NCBI GenBank assembly: GCA_030043595.1
Contig: JASHXJ010000011.1
Span: forward strand, 1-24,238
Direction: 5' to 3'
Source: Trebonia sp.
GTDB taxonomy: Bacteria > Actinomycetota > Actinomycetes > Streptosporangiales > Streptosporangiaceae
DNA: 24,238 bases
The position numbers and the translations under genes were made by a program. Positions 7,171-15,619 of this stretch are shown here, one piece after another (within the stretch, counting starts at the first letter, position 1; each line of letters starts with the position of its first letter). The notes under the pieces are model-generated. The model was not told the origin of the DNA, searched no databases, and saw nothing but the letters and a program-made list of their open reading frames with translations.

Positions 7171-8988
7171 TCAGGGGCCGGGGCTGCCGCTGGTCGGGGT
7201 CGGGGTCGACGATACGGTCGGGGTGGGAGTCGCCGTGGCGGAACTGGTCACGGTCGGCGTCGGCGTCGGGCTCGCGGTGGCCGGCGGCTGGACCTGCAGT
7301 GTCACGACGGAGTTCTTCGGCTCAGTCGTGCCCTGCTGGGGATTCTGGTTCCAGACGATCCCCGGCTGCGTGCCGGCCGGGCCCGCGTTGTAGTCGATGC
7401 TGACCTGGAACCCGTAGCTGCGCAGCTCGTTCGTGGCGCTGTCGACCGTCAGGCCGGTCACCATCGGCACCTGGATGCCGCCCCCCGAGATGTAGAGCGT
7501 GATCGAGGTGTTCGGCGCGTACTTGCCGCCGGGGGAGGGCGTCATGTGGTCCACCTCGCCCGACGGCAGGGTGGATGCCGGGTCCGGCTGGATCGCGACG
7601 TTAATGAAGCCCGCACTCGTCAGCTTCTGCTGTGCCACCAGCTGCTGGTCGCCCACGACGTCCGGCAGCACGATGTTGGCCGCACCCGCGGAGACGTAGA
7701 CGTCGACCGTGCCGCCCTTGCTGATACTGCTGCCGCCAGCCGGGTTGGTGTCGATCACCAGGCCCTGCTGCACGTTCGCGTTGTTCTGCGAGACCACGAC
7801 GGGGTTCAGGCCCTCGGCCTTGATCTGCGCGACGGCCTGTGCCTGGGCGAGGCCGTTCACTGCCGGGACGGTCAGGGTCTTGCTGTTGCCGGTCAGCATC
7901 ATGGCGGCGACGATGACCGCGGCGATCACGACAAGCGCGGGGATGAGCCAGGGCAGCCAGCGCCGTGCCCAGCTGCGCCTGGGCGGTCCGTCGCCGCCGT
8001 CGTAGTCGCCATAGCCCGTCTGCTGGTATGGCGAGGCCGCCGTCGCGCCCCCGCCCATCATGGTCTGCGGTCCCATCCGCTGGGTGCGCTGCTCCGGGTA
8101 CCCGTAGTAGTCGCCGCGCGTGGGCGGCGGTGCCATCGCGGCCACCTGCATGCCCGAGGCCGCGCGCTGGATGTCGGCCTGCATTTCCGCCGCGGTCTGG
8201 TACCGCTCGTTCGGCGGCTTCGCCATCGCCTTGAGCACGATCGCGTCCGCCCACGGCGGGATATCCGGGTCCAGCCGGGACGGCGGGATCGGGTTCTCCC
8301 GCACGTGCTGGTAGGCGATCGCCACCGGAGAGTCGCCGGTGAACGGCGGCCGGCCGGTGAGCAGCTCGTACAGCAGGCAGCCGGTGGAGTACAGGTCGCT
8401 GCGCGAGTCCACTCGCTCGCCCCTGGCCTGCTCAGGTGACAGGTACTGCGCGGTGCCGATGACCTGGGCGGTCTGCGTCATGGTGGCCTGCGCGTCGCTC
8501 ATCGCACGGGCGATGCCGAAGTCCATCACCTTGACGTCGCCGTTGCGGGTGACCATCACGTTCCCGGGCTTGATGTCCCGGTGCACGATCCCCGCCTGGT
8601 GGCTGTACTCCAGGGCGCGCAGCACCCCGCTGATGATCTCCAGCGAGCGTTCTGGCAGCAGCCGGTGTCCCTCGATCAGCAGGTCCCGGACGGTCCGCCC
8701 GTCCACGTACTCCATCACGATGTACGGGACCGGCACACCGGTCGACAGGTCCTCGCCGGTGTCATACACCGCCACGATCGACGGGTTGTTCAGCGATGCC
8801 GCCGATTGCGCCTCGCGGCGGAACCGTGCCTGGAAGATCTGGTCCCTGGCGAGATCGGCGCGGAGGGTCTTGATAGCGACAATCCGGTCAAGCCGGATGT
8901 CGCGGGCGCGGTAGACCTCCGCCATGCCGCCCCGTCCGACGACACCTTCTAGCTCGTACCGGTCACCGAGCAGTCGGGGCTGTGTCAC
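7171..8988 (-). CDS. pknB: Serine/threonine protein kinase PknB with PASTA repeats
   Basis: A 605-aa Hanks-type kinase, the membrane sensor that couples cell-wall fragments to control of growth and division. With the GTG at 8988 as start, the catalytic residues fall at Lys40, Asp138 (HRD 136-138) and Asp156 (DFG), and the activation-loop threonines at 171 and 173 (TQT). These are the positions known for M. tuberculosis PknB, which strongly supports this start; a GTG three codons upstream is the alternative. A juxtamembrane linker is followed by a transmembrane segment at about 345-365. Three PASTA repeats span about 370-568, where the mycobacterial protein has four. A Ser/Thr/Pro-rich tail of about 35 residues ends the protein. 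It begins 31 bases after the pknA stop. Confidence 0.95.
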   Translation of the reverse strand: MTQPRLLGDRYELEGVVGRGGMAEVYRARDIRLDRIVAIKTLRADLARDQIFQARFRREAQSAASLNNPSIVAVYDTGEDLSTGVPVPYIVMEYVDGRTVRDLLIEGHRLLPERSLEIISGVLRALEYSHQAGIVHRDIKPGNVMVTRNGDVKVMDFGIARAMSDAQATMTQTAQVIGTAQYLSPEQARGERVDSRSDLYSTGCLLYELLTGRPPFTGDSPVAIAYQHVRENPIPPSRLDPDIPPWADAIVLKAMAKPPNERYQTAAEMQADIQRAASGMQVAAMAPPPTRGDYYGYPEQRTQRMGPQTMMGGGATAASPYQQTGYGDYDGGDGPPRRSWARRWLPWLIPALVVIAAVIVAAMMLTGNSKTLTVPAVNGLAQAQAVAQIKAEGLNPVVVSQNNANVQQGLVIDTNPAGGSSISKGGTVDVYVSAGAANIVLPDVVGDQQLVAQQKLTSAGFINVAIQPDPASTLPSGEVDHMTPSPGGKYAPNTSITLYISGGGIQVPMVTGLTVDSATNELRSYGFQVSIDYNAGPAGTQPGIVWNQNPQQGTTEPKNSVVTLQVQPPATASPTPTPTVTSSATATPTPTVSSTPTPTSGSPGP

Positions 8989-9019
8989 GTCTCGCACTTT
9001 TCCAAACCACCCTGCATCA

Positions 9020-10411
9020 TCAGTTCGATCCCTCGGTCGCCCCGGTCGCCCCCGCGCTAGGGGACGGCGCCGGGCTCGACGCGGACGAGTTCGCACTCGG
9101 CGAACCGGACCCCGTCGTCACCGACGTCGAGGGCGACGCCGAATTCGACGCGGACGCCGTCGGCGACGCTTTCGTCGGCAGCGCGTCTTGTGTTGGCCTC
9201 GGAGACGGGCGGCTCCGCGTCGGCTGCGCCGACGGGGCCGCGGTCGTCTGCGGTGCCGTCTCTAGAGTAGTGCCTGGGACACTGCTACTGACCGGTGTTG
9301 GCCGGACCGACGCCGTAGCCGGCGGCACTACCTGGCTTGCCGGCGGGGCCGGCGAGGTGGCGCCGGTCATCGACATGTGATGGCCGCCAGACGTCAGCAG
9401 CACGGCCACGATCGCGGCCACGCCGCAGAGCGCCACGCCCACTCCGGCCGCCGCCAGGCGGTGGCGGCTGAGGGGGAAACGGCCGGTCCGTTCGGGATAG
9501 CGATGACCGTCCGTGGGCGTGGTCGGATAGCCGGGCACGACCGGCAGCCCCGCGGTCGTGGAGATCCGGCCGCCCGACCGTGCGCGGGCCGCCCTGATCA
9601 CATCCGCGCGGTCAGCCACGTGCCGTGCCGATTCCGGCCGGCCCTCCGGGGTCTTCGCGAGCATCGCGAGCACCAGGTCGCTGACCGGCCTTGGCACGTC
9701 GGCGGGCAGCGGCGGCACCGGGTCGTGCTTGTGCATGATGGCGATCGTCAGCGGCTGGTCCGCGACGAACGGCGGCTCGCCGGCCAGGCACTCGTAGGCG
9801 ACGATGCCCAGCGAGTAGATGTCAGACGACCCGGTGACATTCGAGCCGGTCGCCTGCTCGGGCGAAACGTAGAGTGCCGTGCCCATCACGATTCCGGTCG
9901 CGGTCAGCTGCGCGGCATTCTGCGTCTCGCGTGCCTTCGCGATGCCGAAGTCGGTGATCTTCGTCGTGCCGTCGGCCATGATCAGCAGGTTGCCCGGCTT
10001 GATGTCCCGGTGCACGATGCCCGTCTGGTGCGCCGCGTCAAGGGCGCGCGCCGCCTGGCTGACGATTTCCAGCGTGATGTCCGGGGACAGCCGGCCGACC
10101 CGCTCGAGGATCGCGGACAGCGGCTCGCCGTCGACGAGCTCCATGACCAGGTACGGGCCGCCGAGCGGGCTCGACTCGCCGTAGTCGAAAACCCGCGCTA
10201 TGTACGGGTGAGACAGCGCCGCGGCGTACCGCGCCTCGGCGCGGAACCGGGCGCGGAACAGCTCGTCGCCGGCGTGCCCGGCCGACAGCAGCTTCACCGC
10301 AACCGGACGGCCGAGGACCTGGTCGATACCGCGCCAGACCTCACCCATGCCGCCCGACGCGATCCGCTCGACCAGCGCATAGCGGCCGTCGAGGACGACG
10401 TACTCGCTCAC
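9020..10411 (-). CDS. pknA: Serine/threonine protein kinase PknA
   Basis: A 463-aa transmembrane Hanks-type kinase. The Gly-rich loop is ASGGMGEVW (18-26), with Lys40, HRD at 134-136, DFG at 154-156 and an SPEQ APE-type motif at 183-186. A transmembrane segment lies at about 319-340. The outer region (341-463) is a Ser/Thr/Pro/Ala-rich low-complexity stretch with no PASTA repeats, as expected for PknA rather than PknB. The GTG start overlaps the pbpA stop (GTGA), so translation is probably coupled. PknA phosphorylates division and wall-synthesis proteins together with PknB. The low-complexity tail may be glycosylated, but this is inference. Confidence 0.93.
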   Translation of the reverse strand: MSEYVVLDGRYALVERIASGGMGEVWRGIDQVLGRPVAVKLLSAGHAGDELFRARFRAEARYAAALSHPYIARVFDYGESSPLGGPYLVMELVDGEPLSAILERVGRLSPDITLEIVSQAARALDAAHQTGIVHRDIKPGNLLIMADGTTKITDFGIAKARETQNAAQLTATGIVMGTALYVSPEQATGSNVTGSSDIYSLGIVAYECLAGEPPFVADQPLTIAIMHKHDPVPPLPADVPRPVSDLVLAMLAKTPEGRPESARHVADRADVIRAARARSGGRISTTAGLPVVPGYPTTPTDGHRYPERTGRFPLSRHRLAAAGVGVALCGVAAIVAVLLTSGGHHMSMTGATSPAPPASQVVPPATASVRPTPVSSSVPGTTLETAPQTTAAPSAQPTRSRPSPRPTQDALPTKASPTASASNSASPSTSVTTGSGSPSANSSASSPAPSPSAGATGATEGSN

Positions 10412-11916
10412 TGTATCCCCAGGGTAGCCAGGTAGGCCTCGATGACCTTGACGGCGATCGGCGCTGCCGAGGCGGCGCCATAACCCCCGCCTTGCACTAT
10501 GACGCCAACAGCGATCTTCGGGTTGTTCGCTGGCGCGAAGGCGGTGAAGACCGCGTCGGGGTTCGGGCTCACGCCGTTGAGCAGGTTCTGCGCCGTACCC
10601 GTCTTCCCGGCGATGATCAGGCCGTTCTCGTTGCCCTGGTTAAAGGCGAACGCCGTGCCCTGAGGCTGCTGGACCACCGCGATCATCATCTGCTTCACGT
10701 CATTGGCGATCGCGGGACTGACCACCGACGGGTTCAGCACCGATGGCGTCGTCGACTGGACGACCGACAGGTCGGACGCCGTGACCTGCTGGATGAGGTA
10801 GGGCTTCATCAGCGTGCCGTTGTCGGCGATCGCCGCCGCGAACATCGCCTCCTGCAGTGGTGTCACGGTGTCGCTGTACTGGCCGATGGCGGAGAACGCG
10901 GTCAGTGCCTGGCTCGGGGGAACGATGTACTGGCTCGGCGCCATCGTGACGCCGGGGACGTTCAGATCGGGGTCGTTCATGCCGAACCGCTCGGCCATGC
11001 TGTTCAGCGCCGTCCCGCCGAGGTCGATGCCGAGGTTGCCGAACGTGGTGTCGCAGGACTGCGAGAACGCCCACAGGATCGTGGTCTGGCCGTTGGCGCC
11101 CGCCGAGCCGCATATCTCGCCGCCGTCGTTGTGCAGCTTGTTGACCGTCTGCGGCAGCGTCAGCACCTGCGGGGAATAGACCATGCTGCTGGTGGTGCGC
11201 GTGGGGTCCTGGGTGAACCAGGCCGAGCTCGTGACGATCTTGAAGGTGGAGCCGGGTGGCAGGGTCGTCTGGGTGGCGTTGTTCAGCAGCGGGCTCGGGC
11301 TCTGCGTCAGCAGGGCCTTGTCCACGGTGTTCACCTCGGTGCCGTTGTGGCTGGCCAGCAGGTTCGGGTCGTAGCTGGGATAGGACGCCATCGCCAGGAT
11401 GGCGCCGGTGGCCGGGTTGAGTGCGACCACCCCGCCGACGTGGCCGGTGCCCTTGAGGATCTCCGCCAGCCCCGCGTACGCGGCGAGCTGCGCCCTGGAG
11501 TTGATCGTGAGCTGTACCGTGGCGCCTTTCTGCGGCTTGTTCGTGATCATGTCGATGAAGTTGCGGAAGGCCAGCTGCGACCCGTTGCCGGAGAGCAGGG
11601 CGTCCTCCTCGTGCTCCACGCCGCTGGTGCTGTAGATCGTGTCGTACCCGGTGACGGGCGCGTAAACAGGGCCGTCGGTGTAGTACCGCTGGTACTTGTA
11701 GAAGTCGTTGGAGGGCTTGGTGCCCGCGATGACGACGCCGTCCGCGGTGACGATGTCGCCGCGCTCGTACTGGTTCGCCTCGGAGACCGCACGGATGTTG
11801 TCGGGCCTCGTCGACAGGCTCGACGTCTCGAACGCCTGCAGGTAGTTCACGTTGATCATGAGCAGCAGGAACATGACCAGCACCGCGATCGAGATCCGCT
11901 TCAGCGCACGGTTCAC
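10408..11916 (-). CDS. pbpA: Class B penicillin-binding protein PbpA (transpeptidase)
   Basis: A 502-aa peptidoglycan transpeptidase with one N-terminal membrane anchor (about residues 8-28) and an external dimerisation and transpeptidase region. Active-site motifs: SxxK as STFK at 223-226 (catalytic Ser223) and KTG at 438-440 (AGKTGTAQN). The second motif, normally SxN, reads SCD at 287-289. The GTG start overlaps the rodA stop (GTGA), and the stop overlaps the pknA start. It should work with the SEDS polymerase from the adjacent gene to build septal or polar wall. Length is normal for actinobacterial PbpA. Confidence 0.94.
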   Translation of the reverse strand: MNRALKRISIAVLVMFLLLMINVNYLQAFETSSLSTRPDNIRAVSEANQYERGDIVTADGVVIAGTKPSNDFYKYQRYYTDGPVYAPVTGYDTIYSTSGVEHEEDALLSGNGSQLAFRNFIDMITNKPQKGATVQLTINSRAQLAAYAGLAEILKGTGHVGGVVALNPATGAILAMASYPSYDPNLLASHNGTEVNTVDKALLTQSPSPLLNNATQTTLPPGSTFKIVTSSAWFTQDPTRTTSSMVYSPQVLTLPQTVNKLHNDGGEICGSAGANGQTTILWAFSQSCDTTFGNLGIDLGGTALNSMAERFGMNDPDLNVPGVTMAPSQYIVPPSQALTAFSAIGQYSDTVTPLQEAMFAAAIADNGTLMKPYLIQQVTASDLSVVQSTTPSVLNPSVVSPAIANDVKQMMIAVVQQPQGTAFAFNQGNENGLIIAGKTGTAQNLLNGVSPNPDAVFTAFAPANNPKIAVGVIVQGGGYGAASAAPIAVKVIEAYLATLGIQ

Positions 11917-13385
11917 TTCACCGACACCACCTGGGTCAGTCCCTCTTCCTGAATCGGACGTGGCGGCGGGCGCCGCGCCGTATCAGACAGCCGCACCAGC
12001 ACCGCGATCAGGACCCAGCTCGCTACCAGGCTCGAGCCGCCCTGGGACAGGAACGGGGTGGTGATGCCGGTGAGCGGGATCAGCCGTGTCACGCCGCCGA
12101 CGATCACGAAGACCTGCAGCGCGAGCATGAACGAAAGGCCGCCCGCGAGCAGTTTCGAGTACGGGTCTTTGATCATGACCGCGGTGCGCAGCCCGCGCTG
12201 CACGATCAGGCCGTAGACCAGCAGCAGCGCCATGACTCCGGCCAGGCCGAGCTCCTCTCCGAACGCGGTGAAGATGAAGTCGCTCTGCACCAGCGGCGTC
12301 CAGTACGGCAGCCCGTTTCCGAGGCCCCGGCCGAGCAGGCCGCCGTTGGCCATCCCGTACAGCCCCTGCACCGTCTGGTAGGACGGCTGCGGGTAGTCGA
12401 TGAGGTTCTGCGTGCTGAACGGGTGCAGCCAGACGCTGAACCGCAGGCCGACGTGGGAGAAGAGCTTGGCGGCGAGGAATGCGCCGCCGATGAAGCTGAT
12501 GAACCCGATCAGCAGCCAGGAGGTCCGCGAGGTGGCGATGTAGATCATCGCCACGAACAGGCCCATGAACACGGCGCTGGTGCCGATGTCGCTCTCGAAG
12601 ACAAGCAGCAGCAGGCTCGCCAGCCAGATCAGCGCGATCGGCCCAAGGTCGCGGCCCCTGGGCAGGTCAACGCCGAGCACCCGCCGCCCGGCCAGCGACA
12701 GCACGTCGCGCTTGGCAACCAGGTAGCCGGCGAAGAACGCGGCAAGAGCCAGCTTGGCGAACTCCTCCGGCTGGATGGTGAAGCCGCCAAGGCTTATCTG
12801 GATCTTCGCGCCGGTGCCGGCCACGCCGCTGATGCTGGACGGCAGGAACGCCGGCAGCGCGATCAGGAAGACCCCGACGAGGCCAAGCAGGTAGGTGTAG
12901 CGCTGCAGCACCCGAGGTTCCTTGACGAACACGAGAAAGGCCACGAAACAGCCGATGCCGAGCACCGTGTAGACGATCTGCAGGGTTACCGCCGACGAGC
13001 TCAGCGTCGTTATCGGGATCGTGTTTCCAGCGGTGCTGACGGGGCCGGCATTGCCGTTCCGGCCGGCCTCGTGCAGCCGGTAGATCATCACGAGCCCGAG
13101 CCCGTTGAGTATGGCCGCGAGCGGCAGCAGCAGCGGGTCGGCGTACGGCGCCCAGCGCCGTACCGCCAGGTGGGCACCGATCATGATCGCGATAAACGCG
13201 ATCATGATCGCGACGAAGGTCGACAGCCGCTGGCCCTTGAGGCTGAACGCGGTGCTGGCGAACGCGAACGCGACGATGGCGAACGCGAACATCAGCATGC
13301 TCAGCTCGGTGCGCCTGCGGCCGGCAGTGATGTCCTCCGGCGGCTGGCTGCCCAGCGCCGGGGACGGCATTGTTACGCTGCTCAC
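11913..13385 (-). CDS. rodA: SEDS-family peptidoglycan glycosyltransferase (RodA/FtsW)
   Basis: A 490-aa polytopic membrane protein that polymerises lipid II into glycan strands. Family landmarks: IQPEEFAKL at 204-212; ESDIGTS at 264-270, whose Asp266 matches the essential Asp of the (E)xDxGT loop; LVQSDFIFTAFGEELG at 365-380; and TGITTPFLSQGGSS at 439-452, near the C-terminus. About ten transmembrane helices are visible. The GTG start overlaps the pstP stop and the stop overlaps pbpA, so the SEDS-PBP pair is probably produced in fixed ratio. The name rodA follows this conserved locus. Sequence alone does not separate RodA from FtsW roles in actinomycetes. Confidence 0.94.
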   Translation of the reverse strand: MSSVTMPSPALGSQPPEDITAGRRRTELSMLMFAFAIVAFAFASTAFSLKGQRLSTFVAIMIAFIAIMIGAHLAVRRWAPYADPLLLPLAAILNGLGLVMIYRLHEAGRNGNAGPVSTAGNTIPITTLSSSAVTLQIVYTVLGIGCFVAFLVFVKEPRVLQRYTYLLGLVGVFLIALPAFLPSSISGVAGTGAKIQISLGGFTIQPEEFAKLALAAFFAGYLVAKRDVLSLAGRRVLGVDLPRGRDLGPIALIWLASLLLLVFESDIGTSAVFMGLFVAMIYIATSRTSWLLIGFISFIGGAFLAAKLFSHVGLRFSVWLHPFSTQNLIDYPQPSYQTVQGLYGMANGGLLGRGLGNGLPYWTPLVQSDFIFTAFGEELGLAGVMALLLVYGLIVQRGLRTAVMIKDPYSKLLAGGLSFMLALQVFVIVGGVTRLIPLTGITTPFLSQGGSSLVASWVLIAVLVRLSDTARRPPPRPIQEEGLTQVVSVK

Positions 13386-15049
13386 GCGGGCGCCGACGCC
13401 CTCGCGGTCGGCGTCGCCCTCACCCCGGTCTTGCCGGGCGACGCCTTCGCGGTCGGCGTGGCGGTCGCTCCCGTGGCCGGCGTGATCGGCGGCGTGGTCA
13501 CGGGCTGGCTGCTCACCAGGATGCCGAACGCCGACGCGGGCGCGCAGTCGGCCGCGTCAGGCGTCGACGGCTGCGAACCCGGGCTCTTCGGCCTGATCTT
13601 GGTCTTCTTGGCCTGGAACGCGGCCTGCTCGGACTGGTAGTGGACTTCCGCGGCCTGCCAGTTGGCCAGCTTCTGCCATTCGTCGCGGCAGTTGGCGACC
13701 TGGCCGACGAGCCCGCCGACGAGGCTCTGCGCGCTGGACAGGCTGCCCTTCGCGATCGTCTGCTTGATCATGTCCTGGCTGCCCGCCGGGACCTGGGTGA
13801 TCGGCAGGTCCGTGCGCTGCACGAGGCTGGACAGGCTGATCCCGGCAAGGCTCTGGTTGACGCCGCGGAAGATCGCCACGTTGCCGTCCTGCACGCCGAC
13901 GTAGTACTGCCCCTGCAGGTAGCGCCAGCCGCCGTACAGGCCGCCGCCGATCACCAGGACCAGCAGCACGAGCACCATCGTCACGATCGGCCACCGCCGC
14001 CTGCCCTCGGCCGGCGCGGTGTAGTCGTCCTCGTCTTCGTCCTCGTCGAACCGCCGCCGTGCACGGTGGCTGTGCCGCCCGCCGCCATTGCCGCTGTCGC
14101 CCGCGTCTTGCGTGCCGGCCTGTCCGTTGAAACCGGTGCTGTAAGCGGCGCTCCAGATACCTGTGTTCTCCTCGTCGGGAACGGCCTGCTGGGGTGCGGT
14201 CCGCGTCAGCCGCATCGCCCGGGTCGCCGGGGAACTCTGCCGTGCCGTCGACCGCAACTCGGCCGGGGAACCCTGTGACGCGGCGCCTGCCAGCATCGGG
14301 ACCCGGCTCGGCGGCATCGCGGTGGTCTCGGTGTCCACGACATCGGCCACGATGCAGGTGATGTTGTCCGGACCGCCGCCCCTGATCGCGAGTTCGACTA
14401 GCTGCAGCGTGACCTTTTCCAGGTCCCACACCGAGCTGAGCGTCTGCTGCAGCGTCTGCTCGGTCACCACGCCGGACAGGCCGTCTGAGCAGAGCAGGTA
14501 GCGGTCGCCCGCCATCGTCTCGTGCGGGAAGAGATCCGGCTCGGCGACCGTCCTGCCGTCGAGCGCCCGCAGCAGCAGCGACCGGTGCGGGTGCGTTGCC
14601 ACGTCGTCCTCGGTGATCTTGCCCTCGTCCACCAGCGACTGGACAAGCGTGTGGTCATGCGTTATCTGGTAGAACTGCCCGTTGCGCAGCAGGTACGCGC
14701 GCGAGTCACCGATATGGCAGAACGCCGCGTGGCCGTCGGACCACAGCAGCGCGGTCAGCGTCGTGCCCATGCCCTCGATCGACGGGTCGGAGATGATCAG
14801 CTCCTGCAACCGCAAGTTGGCGGTCGCGACCGCGTCCGCGAGCGCGCTCACGAGGTCAGCCCCCGGGTGTTCGGCGTCGAGCGGGGAGAGCGCGGCGATC
14901 GTCGCGGCGCTCGCCACCTCGCCGGCGGCATGGCCCCCCATGCCGTCGGCGACCGCGAGCAGGTGCGGCCCCGCGTACGCCGAATCCTCGTTCCCCTCAC
15001 GGAGGAGACCGACGTCGGAGCGTACCGCGTAGCGGAGTGCAAGTGTCAT
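13382..15049 (-). CDS. pstP: PP2C-type Ser/Thr phosphatase PstP
   Basis: A 555-aa membrane phosphatase that reverses PknA/PknB phosphorylation. PP2C metal-binding motifs are intact: REGNEDS at 17-23, VADGMGG at 33-39 (Asp35), CSDGLSG at 187-193 (Asp189) and GGPDN at 225-229 (Asp228). An intracellular linker includes a basic-then-acidic patch (RRRFDEDEDEDDY, 331-343) before the single transmembrane segment (about 353-376). An external domain of about 130 residues and a Thr/Pro/Ala-rich tail complete it. The ATG overlaps the fhaB stop (ATGA) and the stop overlaps the rodA start (GTGA). Confidence 0.94.
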   Translation of the reverse strand: MTLALRYAVRSDVGLLREGNEDSAYAGPHLLAVADGMGGHAAGEVASAATIAALSPLDAEHPGADLVSALADAVATANLRLQELIISDPSIEGMGTTLTALLWSDGHAAFCHIGDSRAYLLRNGQFYQITHDHTLVQSLVDEGKITEDDVATHPHRSLLLRALDGRTVAEPDLFPHETMAGDRYLLCSDGLSGVVTEQTLQQTLSSVWDLEKVTLQLVELAIRGGGPDNITCIVADVVDTETTAMPPSRVPMLAGAASQGSPAELRSTARQSSPATRAMRLTRTAPQQAVPDEENTGIWSAAYSTGFNGQAGTQDAGDSGNGGGRHSHRARRRFDEDEDEDDYTAPAEGRRRWPIVTMVLVLLVLVIGGGLYGGWRYLQGQYYVGVQDGNVAIFRGVNQSLAGISLSSLVQRTDLPITQVPAGSQDMIKQTIAKGSLSSAQSLVGGLVGQVANCRDEWQKLANWQAAEVHYQSEQAAFQAKKTKIRPKSPGSQPSTPDAADCAPASAFGILVSSQPVTTPPITPATGATATPTAKASPGKTGVRATPTARASAPA

Positions 15050-15525
15050 CTGCGTAGTTCCAGAACGGTCTTGCCAATGCGGATCGGCACGCCCATTGGC
15101 ACCGGCGTGGGCCGGGTCACCTTCTGGCGGTCCAGGTAGGTCCCGTTAGTCGAACCGAGATCTTCAACGATCCACTGTCCGTCCTGCGGAAATATCCGGG
15201 CATGTCGGCTTGAAGCGTAGTCGTCATTGAGTACTAGCGTGGCGTCATTCGCGCGCCCTAGCGTAATTTGCTGGTCTGTCAGGTCGATGCTCAAGCCGCT
15301 CAGGCCGCCTTCTGTGACAACGAGGAAGCGCGGGGTACCCCGCCCCGGCCGCGGCTGCCGCGGCGGCCGCTGGGGCTGCCGCTGCGGTGGCCGGCTACGC
15401 GCACGGCGCGCCTTCGCCGTCGTCCCGAACAGGTCAGTGCGCACGACGCCGATGGCAGCGATGACGAAGAGCCACAAGACGGCCAGGAAGGCCACCCTGA
15501 TGAGGGTGAGGGTAAGGGCGTTCAT
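15046..15525 (-). CDS. fhaB: FHA-domain protein FhaB (FipA)
   Basis: A 159-aa protein with an N-terminal transmembrane segment (about residues 8-28), a basic Pro/Arg/Gln-rich linker (about 38-63) and one FHA domain (about 68-158). FHA landmarks: GR at 90-91, SSRH at 105-108 and GSTNGT at 124-129, the phosphothreonine-binding loops. In mycobacteria the homologue links PknA/PknB signalling to the divisome. The start is ATG at 15525. Its stop overlaps the pstP start. A 94-base gap with a small inverted repeat separates it from fhaA. Confidence 0.92.
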   Translation of the reverse strand: MNALTLTLIRVAFLAVLWLFVIAAIGVVRTDLFGTTAKARRARSRPPQRQPQRPPRQPRPGRGTPRFLVVTEGGLSGLSIDLTDQQITLGRANDATLVLNDDYASSRHARIFPQDGQWIVEDLGSTNGTYLDRQKVTRPTPVPMGVPIRIGKTVLELRR

Positions 15526-15571
15526 CCCGTGCGATGTCCTCGGCTTCTTCGGCGCTTTCGGTTTTGCTGCC

Positions 15572-15592
15572 CTTAGGGTAGTCAGTCCTAAG
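15572..15592. promoter_or_regulatory. Inverted repeat between fhaA and fhaB
   Basis: CTTAGG-N9-CCTAAG forms a 6-bp perfect dyad in the 94-base gap upstream of fhaB. There is no T-run on either side, so it does not look like an intrinsic terminator. It could be an operator at an internal promoter giving fhaB-pstP-rodA separate control from fhaA, or a processing hairpin. Confidence 0.3.
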
Positions 15593-15619
15593 TCGTCTGG
15601 TTACCTGTCTGGCGGGTGT

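Noticed and set aside
10492..11952. Plus-strand open frame (486 codons) opposite pbpA
   Set aside because: Arg/Gly/Val-rich shadow lacking any motif; pbpA has STFK and KTG.
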